Assembly: GCF_900635455.1 (NCBI RefSeq) | Contig: NZ_LR134116.1 | Coordinates: 3,844,001-3,908,000 of the forward strand | Source: Yersinia intermedia | GTDB taxonomy: Bacteria; Pseudomonadota; Gammaproteobacteria; Enterobacterales; Enterobacteriaceae | Length of the DNA: 64,000 bases | Reading direction: 5' to 3' | Part shown: positions 1-10,868 of the stretch, piece by piece | Layout of the letters: the number at the start of each line of letters is the position of its first letter | Numbering within the stretch: position 1 is the first letter of the stretch | The notes under the pieces: generated by a model | Seen by the model: only the letters and a program-made list of their open reading frames with translations | Told to the model about the DNA's origin: nothing | The model's database searches: none | Position numbers and translations under genes: made by a program

Positions 1-974
1 CGGTCTTCTTCTTAGCCATCAATGCCATCAACCTGGCGAATGTCAAAGTGTATGGTGAAATGGAGTTTTGGTTCGCCATCATTAAAGTGGTCGCTATCAT
101 TGCAATGATTCTGTTCGGTGGATGGTTACTACTTAGCGGGCAAGGCGGCCCGGAAGCCACTGTGACTAACTTGTGGGCACAAGGCGGCTTCTTCCCTAAC
201 GGGATCATGGGCTTGGTTATGGCCATGGCGGTGATCATGTTCTCCTTCGGTGGCCTTGAGTTAGTTGGGATTACCGCCGCAGAAGCAGAGAACCCTGCTA
301 AAAGCATCCCCAAAGCAACCAATCAGGTTATCTACCGTATCCTGCTGTTCTATATCGGTTCTCTGGCAATCTTATTATCACTCTACCCATGGGGGAAAGT
401 GGTCGAAGGCGGCAGCCCATTTGTACTGATCTTCCATGCATTGAACAGTAATGTGGTTGCAACTGTATTGAATATCGTGGTACTGACAGCGGCATTGTCG
501 GTCTATAACAGTTGTGTTTACTGCAATAGCCGCATGTTGTTTGGTTTAGCCAAACAAGGCAACGGCCCGAAAATGCTGCTGAAAGTCGATGGTCGCGGTG
601 TACCTGTTATTGCGATCGCCGTCTCTGCATTTGCCACCGCTTTCTGTGTATTGATTAACTATCTGATTCCAGGCCGAGCCTTCGAATTACTGATGGCACT
701 GGTGGTATCGGCGTTGGTAATCAACTGGGCGATGATTAGCCTCGCGCACCTTAAATTCCGTGCAGCTAAAAACCGCCAAGGTGTTATTCCACAGTTCAAA
801 GCCTTCTGGTATCCGTTCAGCAACTACCTGTGCTTGCTGTTCCTAACCGGCATTTTGATCATTATGTATCTGACTCCGGGCATCCAGATTTCTGTGTTGT
901 TGATTCCAGCTTGGGTATTGCTACTGGCTGTTGGCTATATCCTGAAAAATCGCAACCAACGCGCGAAATCCTGA
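1..974 (+). CDS. aroP: Aromatic amino acid permease AroP, 3' part (5' end outside the window)
   Basis: Inner-membrane, proton-coupled uptake carrier for Phe, Tyr and Trp of the amino acid-polyamine-organocation family. The reading frame is open from base 3 to the TGA at 972-974 and gives the C-terminal two thirds of a protein of about 450 residues. Several long hydrophobic membrane segments are visible, together with the GGLELVGITAAEAENP stretch typical of the amino acid transporter subfamily. The choice of AroP over the paralogue PheP rests on the neighbours: ampE, ampD and nadC follow on the far side, as in E. coli aroP-ampE-ampD-nadC. A strong terminator follows at once. Confidence 0.9.
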   Translation, partial: VFFLAINAINLANVKVYGEMEFWFAIIKVVAIIAMILFGGWLLLSGQGGPEATVTNLWAQGGFFPNGIMGLVMAMAVIMFSFGGLELVGITAAEAENPAKSIPKATNQVIYRILLFYIGSLAILLSLYPWGKVVEGGSPFVLIFHALNSNVVATVLNIVVLTAALSVYNSCVYCNSRMLFGLAKQGNGPKMLLKVDGRGVPVIAIAVSAFATAFCVLINYLIPGRAFELLMALVVSALVINWAMISLAHLKFRAAKNRQGVIPQFKAFWYPFSNYLCLLFLTGILIIMYLTPGIQISVLLIPAWVLLLAVGYILKNRNQRAKS

Positions 975-1019
975 TAGCAGAAAAGCAGGTTTCTCTGGGG
1001 AATTTGACAACATCATAGC

Positions 1020-1057
1020 TAACGGGTCAGCCACAGCGCTGGCCCGTTTATTTTATT
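1020..1057 (+). terminator. Rho-independent terminator of aroP
   Basis: An 11-bp stem (1021-1031 with 1038-1048, one G-T pair) with a six-base loop is followed by a T-rich run. It starts about 45 bp after the aroP stop codon. Confidence 0.85.
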
Positions 1058-1127
1058 GTTTAACAAAACCATGTTCGACTGACTCGCCATCCTCGCATCA
1101 AAACCATCAGTTAGGATAATCAAGGTA

Positions 1128-1262
1128 TGCCGGTTTTCGGCGAACCACCGGCAGACAACCCACGCGTGAAACTGGCCAAATTATCACATTAATAAATGCG
1201 GGCTAATTAATCATATTCCGTTGAGATGGCACTGGCCGAGTACAAACTCTCCGGCCAGTGCC
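1128..1262 (-). terminator. Hairpins in the aroP/ampE convergent gap; probable ampE 3' end
   Basis: The 301-bp gap between aroP and ampE holds the aroP terminator and two further inverted repeats. The nearer one to ampE (1228-1262) has a perfect 10-bp stem GGCACTGGCC/GGCCAGTGCC extended by GAG/CTC. It lies just past the ampE stop but has no clear T-run. A shorter one, TGCCGGT/ACCGGCA, spans 1128-1153. No gene is seen in the gap. Confidence 0.5.
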
Positions 1263-1275
1263 GTAAATCAGAAAA

Positions 1276-2130
1276 CTACACCAGTGCACCGTAAATAGTC
1301 AGTAAAGCCACCACTACAATCACCGTTAGTGTCACTTTTCGTGCCAACGAGACCGCAGCTCTTGGCGTCTGTACAGGGTCTAAATGAGGCTCACGAGCCA
1401 AAGAATACTGCGCCAATTGAGTCAGAACCTGATACTGCTGAGCTCTGAAATCGCCTAGTGAGGCAAACCAGGCTGGTAATGCTCTTTCGCCGTGCCCCAA
1501 TAAGGCATATGCCACGCCCACCAACCGCACAGGTATCCAGTCCAGCCAATGTAACAGACGATCAATACCAGATTGAGAACGCTGCAAAGGCGTATGGTGC
1601 CGGGCTAACCAAGTTTGGTATCCGCGTAACATCGCGTAACCCGCTAGCGCCACAGGGCCATAGTTAACACACACAACGAACCAGAATATAGGGGCTAAAT
1701 AATACCGGAAGTTTATCCACAACAAGGCATTTTGCAGGGATTGTAAGCGAGCTTTCTCTCCGCTATCCATGGGTAAACCATGGATTAACGCTAACTCCAC
1801 TGCCATTTTATCGGTGGCATGAGCATCATTTTGGCGTGCAGCTTTAAGGTAGGCTCGATAGTGTTTACGAATGCCCCCCGCACCAATACACAGCAGGCAA
1901 ATCAGAATCCAAATCAACAACAGGGGGAAACCAAACAAGATATTCTGCACTAACTGCAAAATCAGCCATACCAAGGCCATCCACACAGCGGTCAGCAAAA
2001 TAGTTTGTGCCAACGAAAAGCGATGTAAACGCGCAAATACGACTTCAAGGCGATGATCTAACTGCCAATGTTCGCCCAGTTTAAACAAGCGCTCCCATGC
2101 TAGTACCAGCAGCAGCGTAAACAGTGTCAT
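1276..2130 (-). CDS. ampE: AmpE, regulatory inner-membrane protein
   Basis: A 284-residue membrane protein, the same length as E. coli AmpE. It has a hydrophobic N-terminus, two adjacent membrane spans near residues 42-62 and 67-85, another near 143-165 and a last one at about 262-282. AmpE was named for its link with ampD in the beta-lactamase induction and muropeptide recycling locus, and its biochemical role is poorly defined. The ATG is preceded by GGGAG and AAGAG stretches. It lies 142 bp downstream of ampD on the same strand, the usual ampDE pair, but ampD here is broken. Confidence 0.88.
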   Translation of the reverse strand: MTLFTLLLVLAWERLFKLGEHWQLDHRLEVVFARLHRFSLAQTILLTAVWMALVWLILQLVQNILFGFPLLLIWILICLLCIGAGGIRKHYRAYLKAARQNDAHATDKMAVELALIHGLPMDSGEKARLQSLQNALLWINFRYYLAPIFWFVVCVNYGPVALAGYAMLRGYQTWLARHHTPLQRSQSGIDRLLHWLDWIPVRLVGVAYALLGHGERALPAWFASLGDFRAQQYQVLTQLAQYSLAREPHLDPVQTPRAAVSLARKVTLTVIVVVALLTIYGALV

Positions 2131-2272
2131 TAGCTCTTATTCTCCCTTTAGCACTTAACCAGCCCTGAACAGGGCATATGCCTCCCGGCATGCATAAACC
2201 AAACGATAAAAACAGGCGACGAGCAGATGATCCCTCGACAACGAACCTGCGGTAAAGACTAAATCGCCCACA

Positions 2273-3850
<1,578 letters not shown>

Positions 3851-3862
3851 GCCTATCAAATT

Positions 3863-3925
3863 ATCTTCGGCCGATGATAGCCATTAGCAGATTCGAATTC
3901 TGTTTTTGCGAGCATCGCCGAAGAT
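3863..3925. repeat. Inverted repeat between nadC and ppdD
   Basis: ATCTTCGGCCGATG (3863-3876) is nearly the reverse complement of CATCGCCGAAGAT (3913-3925), with one extra base and 36 bp between the arms. It lies just after nadC and lacks a T-run. It may help end nadC transcription or act upstream of ppdD. The rest of the roughly 200-bp gap shows nothing recognisable. Confidence 0.45.
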
Positions 3926-4052
3926 ATCTGTGACCCCACTGTAACAACCTAAATACTCGACAGCCTGCTTCGCAAATCGATGTAATGCCCCTGTTGCTAT
4001 CAATAAAAAAGCTGCACTCTTGCCTCGTTTTCACACACAAGGAAAGTGGCAA

Positions 4053-4487
4053 ATGAATAAGCAACAGGGTTTTACCTTAATTGAATTAATGGTCGCCATC
4101 GCCGTCATTGCAGTGCTCAGCGGTATTGGTATTCCTTCCTACCAGCGCTATATCCAAAAAGCCGCACTCACCGATATGTTACAAGCCATCGTCCCCTACA
4201 AAATGGCCGTGGAGCTTTGTGCTCTGGAGCATGCCAAGTTCGATAACTGTAGTGCGGGCAATAACGGCATACCGGCCGGACAATCATCGCGTTATGTCAG
4301 TGCAACAACCATTGATAAAGGGGTGATTAGTTTTACCGGTCAACATACCCTTGCCGACCTGACTCTAGCGATGACTCCCACATTCAGTAGTAGTGGAAAT
4401 ATCGTCTGGACCAGAACATGTACCACCGTAGATAACAATCTTGCTGATAGCTGTAAGACCGTGTTCCGCTTCAATGATAAGGTTTAA
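4053..4487 (+). CDS. ppdD: Type IV major prepilin PpdD
   Basis: A 144-residue type IVa prepilin. It begins with a short charged leader MNKQQG and then FTLIELMVAIAVIAVLSG, the class III signal cut by prepilin peptidase before Phe, with Glu at +5. This forms the long hydrophobic helix used for pilus packing. Four cysteines follow, two close together in CALEHAKFDNC and two near the C-terminus in CTTVDNNLADSC, consistent with disulfide loops. The ATG at 4053 is preceded by AAGGA. It leads a ppdD-hofB-hofC operon, as in E. coli. The retraction ATPase and secretin genes are not in this window. Confidence 0.92.
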   Translation: MNKQQGFTLIELMVAIAVIAVLSGIGIPSYQRYIQKAALTDMLQAIVPYKMAVELCALEHAKFDNCSAGNNGIPAGQSSRYVSATTIDKGVISFTGQHTLADLTLAMTPTFSSSGNIVWTRTCTTVDNNLADSCKTVFRFNDKV

Positions 4488-4491
4488 TGAA

Positions 4492-6030
4492 ATGACTGAA
4501 TTTATGGCACACCAACCCGAGCGAATCAGCACTGAATTGCACAAACTCTGTCGTCGTTATAGGGCAATCGCCTTAAAACTTGATGGCAAAAACCTGTCTA
4601 TCGCATCATCAAAGCCAGTAAGTGACGAATTATTAACTGCCCTGCGTTTTACTTATGGGCGTAAAATCACCGTAGAATATTGGCCTGAGGCCAAGATTGA
4701 ACAGTCATTAAACCTTGAGTCATCAGCAAAAGAGCCACTAAACCGGGATGTAAAATCTACCCCAAATAGCCAAGGTGTATCGCGACAAGAGAAAGAACGA
4801 GCAAGAGGCGACTTATCTTTACTGCCGCCAAAGGACTTAGATGAAACGTTGCTGGATAATGAAAGTGATACCCCCGTTATTCAATTTATAACTCAAACAC
4901 TCAGGCTGGCGATTCAGAAACGTGCATCAGATATCCATTTTGAACCTTATCAGCATCATTATCGTATTCGTTTCAGAATTGATGGCGTTCTACACGAATC
5001 CCCGGCCCCCACAGCAGAATTAGCCAGCCGCATCAGCAGTTGCCTAAAAGTCATGGCTAAATTGAATATCGCTGAAAAACGGTTGCCGCAAGATGGTCAA
5101 CTAGCTTTAGTGCTAAATGGCACTCGCTACTCCATAAGAATAGCCACTCTCCCCGTACAGTTCGGTGAAAAAGTGGTGCTACGTATATTGAATATTCATC
5201 AACAACCTACACTGGCTAATCTGGGGTTGAATACTATCGCCCACCAACAACTCACACGCGCATTATCTGCTCCGCAAGGCTTAGTTCTGGTTACTGGGCC
5301 TACTGGCAGCGGAAAAACAGTGACGCTGTATTGCAGTTTAGACCAACTCAATCAACCGCAAAGAAACATCTGTAGTGTTGAGGATCCTATTGAGATCCAG
5401 GCTGATGGCATAAATCAGACTCAAACTAACAATAGGATTGGGTTGGATTTTTCTTGTGTATTACGCGCGATGCTACGGCAGGATCCTGATGTGATTATGC
5501 TCGGCGAGATTCGCGATAATGAAACTGCTGAGATAGCAGTTAAGGCCGCTTTAACCGGGCATCTGGTACTTTCAACACTGCATACCAACTCAACGTCTGA
5601 AACCCTAATACGCCTGACACAAATGGGAATAGAACGTCACTTAATTGCATCGAGCCTGACATTAGTTATCGCCCAACGACTGGTTCGCAGGCTCTGCCTA
5701 CACTGTCGTCAGGCCTCTCCTAGCCTTTTTCAGGCTCCGGCAGGCGTTTGGCCGAGTCCATTACAGCATTATCTGGCGGTGGGCTGCGAACACTGCTGTG
5801 CAGGTTATTATGGACGCACGGGTATTTACGAAATGCTGAGTGTAACTCCGCAAATTCAACATGCCTTGCTCAGCAATGTCAGCCCGGCAAAACTCACTCA
5901 GATTGCGCAAAAGCAGGAACAAGTCACATTGCTTTCTGCTGGTTTGGCATTAGTCGAAAGTGGTGTTACTACACTTAGTGAAATTAATCGTGTTGTAGGA
6001 ACCCTGAAAGAACCCGAGGCAACATCGTGA
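4492..6030 (+). CDS. hofB: Type IV pilus assembly ATPase HofB (GspE/PilB family)
   Basis: A cytoplasmic hexameric secretion ATPase expected to power extension of the PpdD pilus. The 512-residue product has a divergent N-terminal domain, then the GspE core: RASDIHFEP, Walker A GPTGSGKTVT, an Asp box around SVEDPIE, Walker B with DPDVIMLGEIRD, and the His box STLHTNS. A CLHC...CEHCC tetracysteine typical of zinc-bearing GspE/PilB proteins sits near residues 400-450, followed by YYGRTGIYEML. The ATG at 4492 lies four bases after the ppdD stop with AAGG upstream; an in-frame ATG at 4504 is the alternative. The end overlaps hofC by four bases. Confidence 0.92.
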   Translation: MTEFMAHQPERISTELHKLCRRYRAIALKLDGKNLSIASSKPVSDELLTALRFTYGRKITVEYWPEAKIEQSLNLESSAKEPLNRDVKSTPNSQGVSRQEKERARGDLSLLPPKDLDETLLDNESDTPVIQFITQTLRLAIQKRASDIHFEPYQHHYRIRFRIDGVLHESPAPTAELASRISSCLKVMAKLNIAEKRLPQDGQLALVLNGTRYSIRIATLPVQFGEKVVLRILNIHQQPTLANLGLNTIAHQQLTRALSAPQGLVLVTGPTGSGKTVTLYCSLDQLNQPQRNICSVEDPIEIQADGINQTQTNNRIGLDFSCVLRAMLRQDPDVIMLGEIRDNETAEIAVKAALTGHLVLSTLHTNSTSETLIRLTQMGIERHLIASSLTLVIAQRLVRRLCLHCRQASPSLFQAPAGVWPSPLQHYLAVGCEHCCAGYYGRTGIYEMLSVTPQIQHALLSNVSPAKLTQIAQKQEQVTLLSAGLALVESGVTTLSEINRVVGTLKEPEATS

Positions 6031-7229
6031 GCCACCAGCGTTTATTTTACTGGAAAGCCATTGATAATAAAGGCCAATTACAGACTGGCACGCAATTAGC
6101 AACCGAGCGAAATATTGTTTATGAGCAAATGTTCCGCCAAGGGCTACAACCATTAAATGTTAAGGGTGGCAAGCAATTATCAATTAGTTATTGGCGAGGT
6201 GAGCGTCTGGTGGCTGTTACTCGCCAATTGGCGACGCTGCTGCAAGCCGGTCTGCCTTTGGTCAATAGCTTGCAACTGCTAGCGAAAGAAATAGATGCGT
6301 TACCATGGCGGTGCTTATTGCAGGACATAAGCCAACAGGTTTCGCAGGGGCTATCACTATCTGAAGCGATGGCGCGTTATCCACATACCTTTCCCCGATT
6401 ATATCCTCCAGTAATTGCGATGGGGGAACTCACGGGTAACCTTGAACAGTGCTGTATTCAGTTGGTACAGCACCAGGAACGGCAGCAAAAACTGCAGAAG
6501 AAAGTGATTAAAGCACTCAAATATCCAGTATTTGTCTGCATTATCGCAATGGTTGTTAGCCTGGTTATGCTGGTCATGGTATTGCCTGAATTTGCGCAGA
6601 TTTATCAATCATTTGATACACCATTACCCACACTGACAGCCACATTGTTGCTGATTTCAGTATTTCTTACTGCTTACGGGCCATATATTGCTGTGTTATT
6701 AACATCAATATGTATGGGATACCTTTATGCTCGGCGGCGTCAGGCGCACGTACAACAATGGGAGCAAACGTTGTTATTACGCCTCCCATTCATTTCCACA
6801 TTAATTCGTGGGGGCTGCCTTAGCCAAATTTTTCAAACATTAGCCATCACGCAACATGCTGGATTACCGCTGACGGCCGGATTGGATGCCGCGCTCCTTT
6901 CCATCAATAACTGTGCCTATCAGCAAGCATTAAGGCATATTCAACAACAGATCAATCAAGGCGAGCCGCTGCATACCGCCCTTGCACAACAACATCGTCT
7001 ATTCCCACCGCTATGCCAACAAATGGTTCGTGTGGGTGAGGAATCTGGCGCATTGGATGTGTTATTAGAAAAATTAGCAAGTTGGCATCAGCAAAAAACA
7101 CAGGATTTAGCCGATAATCTCACTCAAATGTTAGAGCCACTGTTGATGTTAATTATTGGCAGTATCGTCGGGGTTCTAGTGATTGCGATGTATTTACCGA
7201 TATTTCAACTAGGGGATGTTATTGGGTAA
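6027..7229 (+). CDS. hofC: Type IV pilus inner-membrane platform protein HofC (GspF/PilC family)
   Basis: A polytopic inner-membrane platform protein that couples the HofB ATPase to pilin insertion. The 400-residue product shows two copies of the T2SSF domain. Each contains the family signature, seen as MGELTGNLEQCCIQLVQ and VGEESGALDVLLEKL. Membrane segments lie near residues 168-188, 205-235 and 370-395. It starts with GTG inside the GTGA overlap with the hofB stop, so translation is probably coupled. It ends the ppdD operon and is followed by a terminator hairpin. Confidence 0.92.
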   Translation: MSHQRLFYWKAIDNKGQLQTGTQLATERNIVYEQMFRQGLQPLNVKGGKQLSISYWRGERLVAVTRQLATLLQAGLPLVNSLQLLAKEIDALPWRCLLQDISQQVSQGLSLSEAMARYPHTFPRLYPPVIAMGELTGNLEQCCIQLVQHQERQQKLQKKVIKALKYPVFVCIIAMVVSLVMLVMVLPEFAQIYQSFDTPLPTLTATLLLISVFLTAYGPYIAVLLTSICMGYLYARRRQAHVQQWEQTLLLRLPFISTLIRGGCLSQIFQTLAITQHAGLPLTAGLDAALLSINNCAYQQALRHIQQQINQGEPLHTALAQQHRLFPPLCQQMVRVGEESGALDVLLEKLASWHQQKTQDLADNLTQMLEPLLMLIIGSIVGVLVIAMYLPIFQLGDVIG

Positions 7230-7272
7230 TACAGGTATTGAGGGCAGAATGTGGCGGGAAAAAGGCAATTCG

Positions 7273-7300
7273 AAACAGGGCGTTAAATAGCGCCCTGTTT
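7273..7300. terminator. Bidirectional terminator between hofC and guaC
   Basis: AAACAGGGCG/GCGCCCTGTTT forms a 10-bp stem with a short AT loop. A-rich and T-rich ends flank it, so it can serve the convergent hofC (plus) and guaC (minus). Confidence 0.75.
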
Positions 7301-7310
7301 ACATCAGTAA

Positions 7311-8354
7311 TCAGTTACTGCCGAATACACGGTTTTCTTGCTCCGCAACGCGGATAAAAGTGGTGCGCTTAGTCAGTTCTTTTAAATGCGAAGCACCCAC
7401 GTAGGTACAAGCAGAACGCAAGCCACCCATAATGTCGCGTACCGTGTTATCAACTGAACCCCGTAACGGCAGTTTAACAGTTTTACCTTCTGCGGCGCGA
7501 TATTCAGCGACACCACCAACATGGCGTTTCATGGCGGACTCTGAACTCATACCGTAGAACAGCATAAATTTCTCGCCATTCTCTTCAACCACACGGCCTT
7601 CACACTCATCATGCCCTGCCAGCATGCCACCGAGCATGACGAAATCAGCACCACCACCGAAAGCTTTAGCCACATCACCCGGTACAGAGCAGCCGCCATC
7701 ACTGACAATCTGCCCACCTAAACCGTGGGCAGCATCGGCACACTCGATCACAGCAGATAGCTGTGGATAACCAACACCGGTCTTAACTCGCGTGGTACAG
7801 ACAGAGCCAGGGCCAATTCCCACTTTAACAATATCCGCACCAGAAAGGATAAGCTCTTCTACCATCTCGCCGGTCACTACATTACCGGCACAAATCACTT
7901 TGTCCGGGCAGGCTTCGCGCGCTTTTTGCAGGAAGGAAACAAAATGCTCAGAGTAGCCATTAGCCACATCGATACAGATAAATTTCAGAGTCGGAGATAA
8001 CGCCAGAATTTGCTTCATTTTGTCGAAATCGGCAGAGGAAGTCCCTGTTGACACCATGACATGGCGCAATACAGATTCAGGAGCCCGTTTTACAAACTCA
8101 GCCCATTGTTCAACCGTATAGTGTTTATGAACTGCGGTAAGTACATCAAATGATGCCAAAACTTCAGCCATGCGGAAGGTGCCAACAGTATCCATATTAG
8201 CAGCGATGATAGGTACACCAGACCAATTCCAACCTGAATGTTTGAAGGTAAACTGGCGTTCCAGTTCTACTTCAGAGCGGCTTTTCAGTGTGGAACGTTT
8301 AGGGCGGATTAACACATCTTTAAAACCTAATTTCAAACCTTCTTCAATACGCAT
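7311..8354 (-). CDS. guaC: GMP reductase
   Basis: GuaC reduces GMP to IMP with NADPH, releasing ammonia, in purine interconversion. The 347-residue length matches E. coli GuaC. The TIM-barrel protein carries the IMPDH/GMPR signature around [11 protein letters not shown] with the catalytic Cys near residue 186, a substrate loop [20 protein letters not shown], and YRAAEGKTV near the C-terminus. It is a single-gene unit convergent with hofC and divergent from coaE. The 293-bp upstream region contains a TATAAT at 8484-8489 on the plus strand that could be a coaE -10 element, but no convincing -35 was found. Confidence 0.96.
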   Translation of the reverse strand: MRIEEGLKLGFKDVLIRPKRSTLKSRSEVELERQFTFKHSGWNWSGVPIIAANMDTVGTFRMAEVLASFDVLTAVHKHYTVEQWAEFVKRAPESVLRHVMVSTGTSSADFDKMKQILALSPTLKFICIDVANGYSEHFVSFLQKAREACPDKVICAGNVVTGEMVEELILSGADIVKVGIGPGSVCTTRVKTGVGYPQLSAVIECADAAHGLGGQIVSDGGCSVPGDVAKAFGGGADFVMLGGMLAGHDECEGRVVEENGEKFMLFYGMSSESAMKRHVGGVAEYRAAEGKTVKLPLRGSVDNTVRDIMGGLRSACTYVGASHLKELTKRTTFIRVAEQENRVFGSN

Positions 8355-8647
8355 GGCTTATTATTTCCTGGTTAGTGGCGATAGATCGCAAAAGTGATCG
8401 GGCGTAAATCACGCCATCCCAGTGAAGCTATCATACGCATGAATAATTCTACGGCAAGACTGCGAATCCACCTTTATTTACGCTATAATCCCACAAATTA
8501 CTTGAAGAGAGGCAACAGCGCTTTTATCTGCGCGCTCACTTCATTTATTTTTCCACGTAGCTCAAACAGAATGCATACCTTACTATCTCTTCCCACCTGC
8601 TTTCAGATACAATTCGACCACTCACTGACAGTATACAAGGCTAGGCG

Positions 8648-9268
8648 ATGACCTATATTGTGGCTCTCACTGGCGGGATTGGCAGCGGCAAAAGCACCGT
8701 AGCAGATGCATTCGCCAACTTCGGGGTGCCCCTTGTTGATGCTGACATTATCGCTCGCCAGGTTGTTGAACTGGGTATGCCAGCATTAGCGGCTATCGCA
8801 TCCCGCTATGGCGACACTATTTTGCAAGCAGATGGTTCATTAAACCGGAGTGCATTGCGCACAAAAATTTTCAGTGAGCCGCAGGAAAAAGCATGGTTAA
8901 ATTCATTGCTGCATCCACTTATTCAGCAAGAAACTGAGCGCCAATTAGCGGATATTGATAAACCATACGCACTTTGGATTGTTCCTTTGTTGCTTGAAAA
9001 TGGTTTACAGCACCGTGCTAATCGTGTGTTAGTGGTAGATGTAGCGCCTGAAATACAACTCACGCGCACGATGGCAAGAGATGGTATTACTCGCCAACAG
9101 GCAGAACATATTTTAGCGTCACAGGTTTCGCGGCAACAACGGCTGGCCTGTGCCGATGACATTATTGACAATAGCGGCGATCCATCCATTATCGCTTCGC
9201 AAGTTGCTTCATTACACCAGCAGTATTTAATATTGGCAGCCGTGGCCCAACAGGATTTACACCAATGA
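8648..9268 (+). CDS. coaE: Dephospho-CoA kinase
   Basis: CoaE phosphorylates the 3'-hydroxyl of dephospho-CoA with ATP, the last step of coenzyme A synthesis. The 206-residue protein starts with a beta strand and the P-loop GGIGSGKST at residues 9-17. It then has [14 protein letters not shown] and [10 protein letters not shown], all typical of the family. AAGG precedes the ATG. The stop overlaps the zapD start (ATGA), so coaE-zapD-yacG form one operon, the same order as in E. coli. Confidence 0.96.
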   Translation: MTYIVALTGGIGSGKSTVADAFANFGVPLVDADIIARQVVELGMPALAAIASRYGDTILQADGSLNRSALRTKIFSEPQEKAWLNSLLHPLIQQETERQLADIDKPYALWIVPLLLENGLQHRANRVLVVDVAPEIQLTRTMARDGITRQQAEHILASQVSRQQRLACADDIIDNSGDPSIIASQVASLHQQYLILAAVAQQDLHQ

Positions 9269-10017
9269 GTGACCTCACCTCAACAATACTTTTTGAACAT
9301 CCGCTAAATGAAAAAATGCGTACCTGGCTAAGAATAGAGTTTTTATTACAACAATTAGAAAGCCACCGTTCATTAGATAATATTGCCACTGCATTAACGT
9401 TTTTCCGCGCCGCATGCGATTTGATTGAAGTTTTGGATCGCGGCGAAGTCCGCACTGATTTACTTAAAGAGCTTGAGCGCCAACAACAAAAGTTGCAGCA
9501 ATGGGCTGATATACCCGGTGTGGATATGTCGCGAGTGGACTCCTTGCGCAGTAAACTAAAAAACCATGCCACAGTATTAATGTCCGCGCCACGTATCGGG
9601 CAATCATTAAAAGAAGACCGTTTAATCGCTGTCGTTCGCCAACGTCTTAGTATTCCCGGTGGCTACTGCAGCTTTGATTTACCCACGTTACATACCTGGC
9701 TACATCAACCACAGGCGCAGCGTGACCAACATATTGATAAATTGCTGGTAAGCTTAGCGCCACTCAATCAGTCTCTAACCATCATTTTAGATTTAATTCG
9801 CCAGTCGGGTCCGTTGCGGGCACAAATCAGCTTGAATGGTTTCTTTCAAGATAATGCCGAAGGTGCTGATCTACTGCGGCTGCGCTTGCCATTAGACCCA
9901 CAACTATACCCACAAATTTCTGGTCATAAAACACGGTATGCTATTCGCTTTTTACCGCTCGACAGTGAAAATGGTACCGTTCCGGCCCGTTTATCGTTTG
10001 AATTAGCCTGCTGCTGA
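9265..10017 (+). CDS. zapD: Cell division protein ZapD
   Basis: ZapD (formerly YacF) is a cytoplasmic Z-ring associated protein that cross-links FtsZ filaments through the FtsZ C-terminal tail. The 250-residue length is close to E. coli ZapD. The sequence has the family N-terminus [21 protein letters not shown], a helical region to about residue 115, and a C-terminal beta domain with RFLPLDS. It overlaps coaE by four bases. Its partner ftsZ is also in this window. Confidence 0.94.
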   Translation: MSDLTSTILFEHPLNEKMRTWLRIEFLLQQLESHRSLDNIATALTFFRAACDLIEVLDRGEVRTDLLKELERQQQKLQQWADIPGVDMSRVDSLRSKLKNHATVLMSAPRIGQSLKEDRLIAVVRQRLSIPGGYCSFDLPTLHTWLHQPQAQRDQHIDKLLVSLAPLNQSLTIILDLIRQSGPLRAQISLNGFFQDNAEGADLLRLRLPLDPQLYPQISGHKTRYAIRFLPLDSENGTVPARLSFELACC

Positions 10018-10053
10018 TGTGGCAATCAATCAGTTGGTTTTTAAGGAGAGAAT

Positions 10054-10260
10054 ATGGACTTAGAAGAAATCGAAGTTAACTGCCCTACCTGTAGGAAAAT
10101 CGTTATCTGGGGAGAGCAAAGCCCATATCGCCCTTTCTGCTGTAAACGCTGTCAACTGATCGACCTAGGCGAGTGGGCTGACGAAGAAAAGCGTATTTCA
10201 AGCCATGGCGAGTTATCTGACAGTGATGAATGGAGTGAGGAAGAACCCCCAACGCATTGA
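10054..10260 (+). CDS. yacG: DNA gyrase inhibitor YacG
   Basis: A 68-residue zinc protein known in E. coli to bind GyrB and inhibit gyrase. The zinc site is visible as CPTCRK followed by [17 protein letters not shown]. The C-terminal tail is acidic ([21 protein letters not shown]), as in the family. GGAGAG precedes the ATG. It is the last gene of coaE-zapD-yacG and is followed by a hairpin terminator. Confidence 0.93.
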   Translation: MDLEEIEVNCPTCRKIVIWGEQSPYRPFCCKRCQLIDLGEWADEEKRISSHGELSDSDEWSEEEPPTH

Positions 10261-10274
10261 TGCGCATATCATTG

Positions 10275-10297
10275 GGGAGCAACCGTGTTTTGCTCCC
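10275..10297. terminator. Hairpin between yacG and mutT
   Basis: GGGAGCAA (10275-10282) pairs with TTGCTCCC (10290-10297) around a seven-base loop in the convergent gap. T-rich sequence is modest on both sides, so efficiency is uncertain. Confidence 0.6.
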
Positions 10298-10341
10298 TTC
10301 CCATTGTATTCATTACAATTTTATTAATAAATAATATGGGG

Positions 10342-10728
10342 TTATCTGGTGAGTAATGCAATGATTGCGGCATTCGCTGGTGGAAACTCCTCGGCAACCA
10401 ATTCGGATTGCCTTACCCAACGAATGGGCTGCCCTTCACGGCCAAAAGGTTCACCATCCCACGCTTCAACCATATAGAAACTTAATGTCACGATACGATC
10501 GGTAAAAGTATGCTCCAAGACGTTGAGTAAAACAGCCTCTTGTACCACGATCCCTACTTCTTCTGATAGCTCACGTTTTAAAGCAAGCTCAGCTGTTTCA
10601 CCCTGCTCAACCTTGCCACCGGGAAACTCCCAAAAACCTGCCATATGAGAATCAGCAGCGCGTTGAGTAATAAAAATCTCCTGCTGGGAGTTGCGGATAA
10701 TCCCTACCGCGATCTGTAAATGTTTCAA
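10342..10728 (-). CDS. mutT: 8-oxo-dGTP diphosphatase MutT
   Basis: MutT hydrolyses 8-oxo-dGTP to the monophosphate and so prevents A:T to C:G transversions. The 128-residue protein has a complete Nudix box GX5EX7REUXEEXGU at GGKVEQGETAELALKRELSEEVG (about residues 37-59). The N-terminus KHLQIAVGIIRN and the WEFPGGKVEQ segment match E. coli MutT. It lies downstream of secA on the same strand, as in E. coli, but a strong terminator separates the two, so it probably also has its own promoter. Confidence 0.95.
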   Translation of the reverse strand: MKHLQIAVGIIRNSQQEIFITQRAADSHMAGFWEFPGGKVEQGETAELALKRELSEEVGIVVQEAVLLNVLEHTFTDRIVTLSFYMVEAWDGEPFGREGQPIRWVRQSELVAEEFPPANAAIIALLTR

Positions 10729-10797
10729 TTCTCTTTCTCCTGATCAGAGCATAAACAGTAAGTTATGTGGCCTCTTGGTATCTATTCTAAAAAGAAC

Positions 10798-10838
10798 GAC
10801 AAAAAAACTAAAATAAAGGGCGGTTTTTAAGCCGCCCT
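10798..10838 (-). terminator. Rho-independent terminator after secA
   Basis: On the minus strand AGGGCGG/CCGCCCT forms a 7-bp GC-rich stem followed by a T-rich tract (10798-10816 read in reverse). It lies about 30 bp past the secA stop. Confidence 0.85.
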
Positions 10839-10868
10839 CATTTTCAGTATCACCAATGGCCTAAAGTA

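Noticed and set aside
8394..8651. 85-codon frame between guaC and coaE
   Set aside because: It has no convincing ribosome site and no recognisable family, and it covers the likely coaE promoter and leader.
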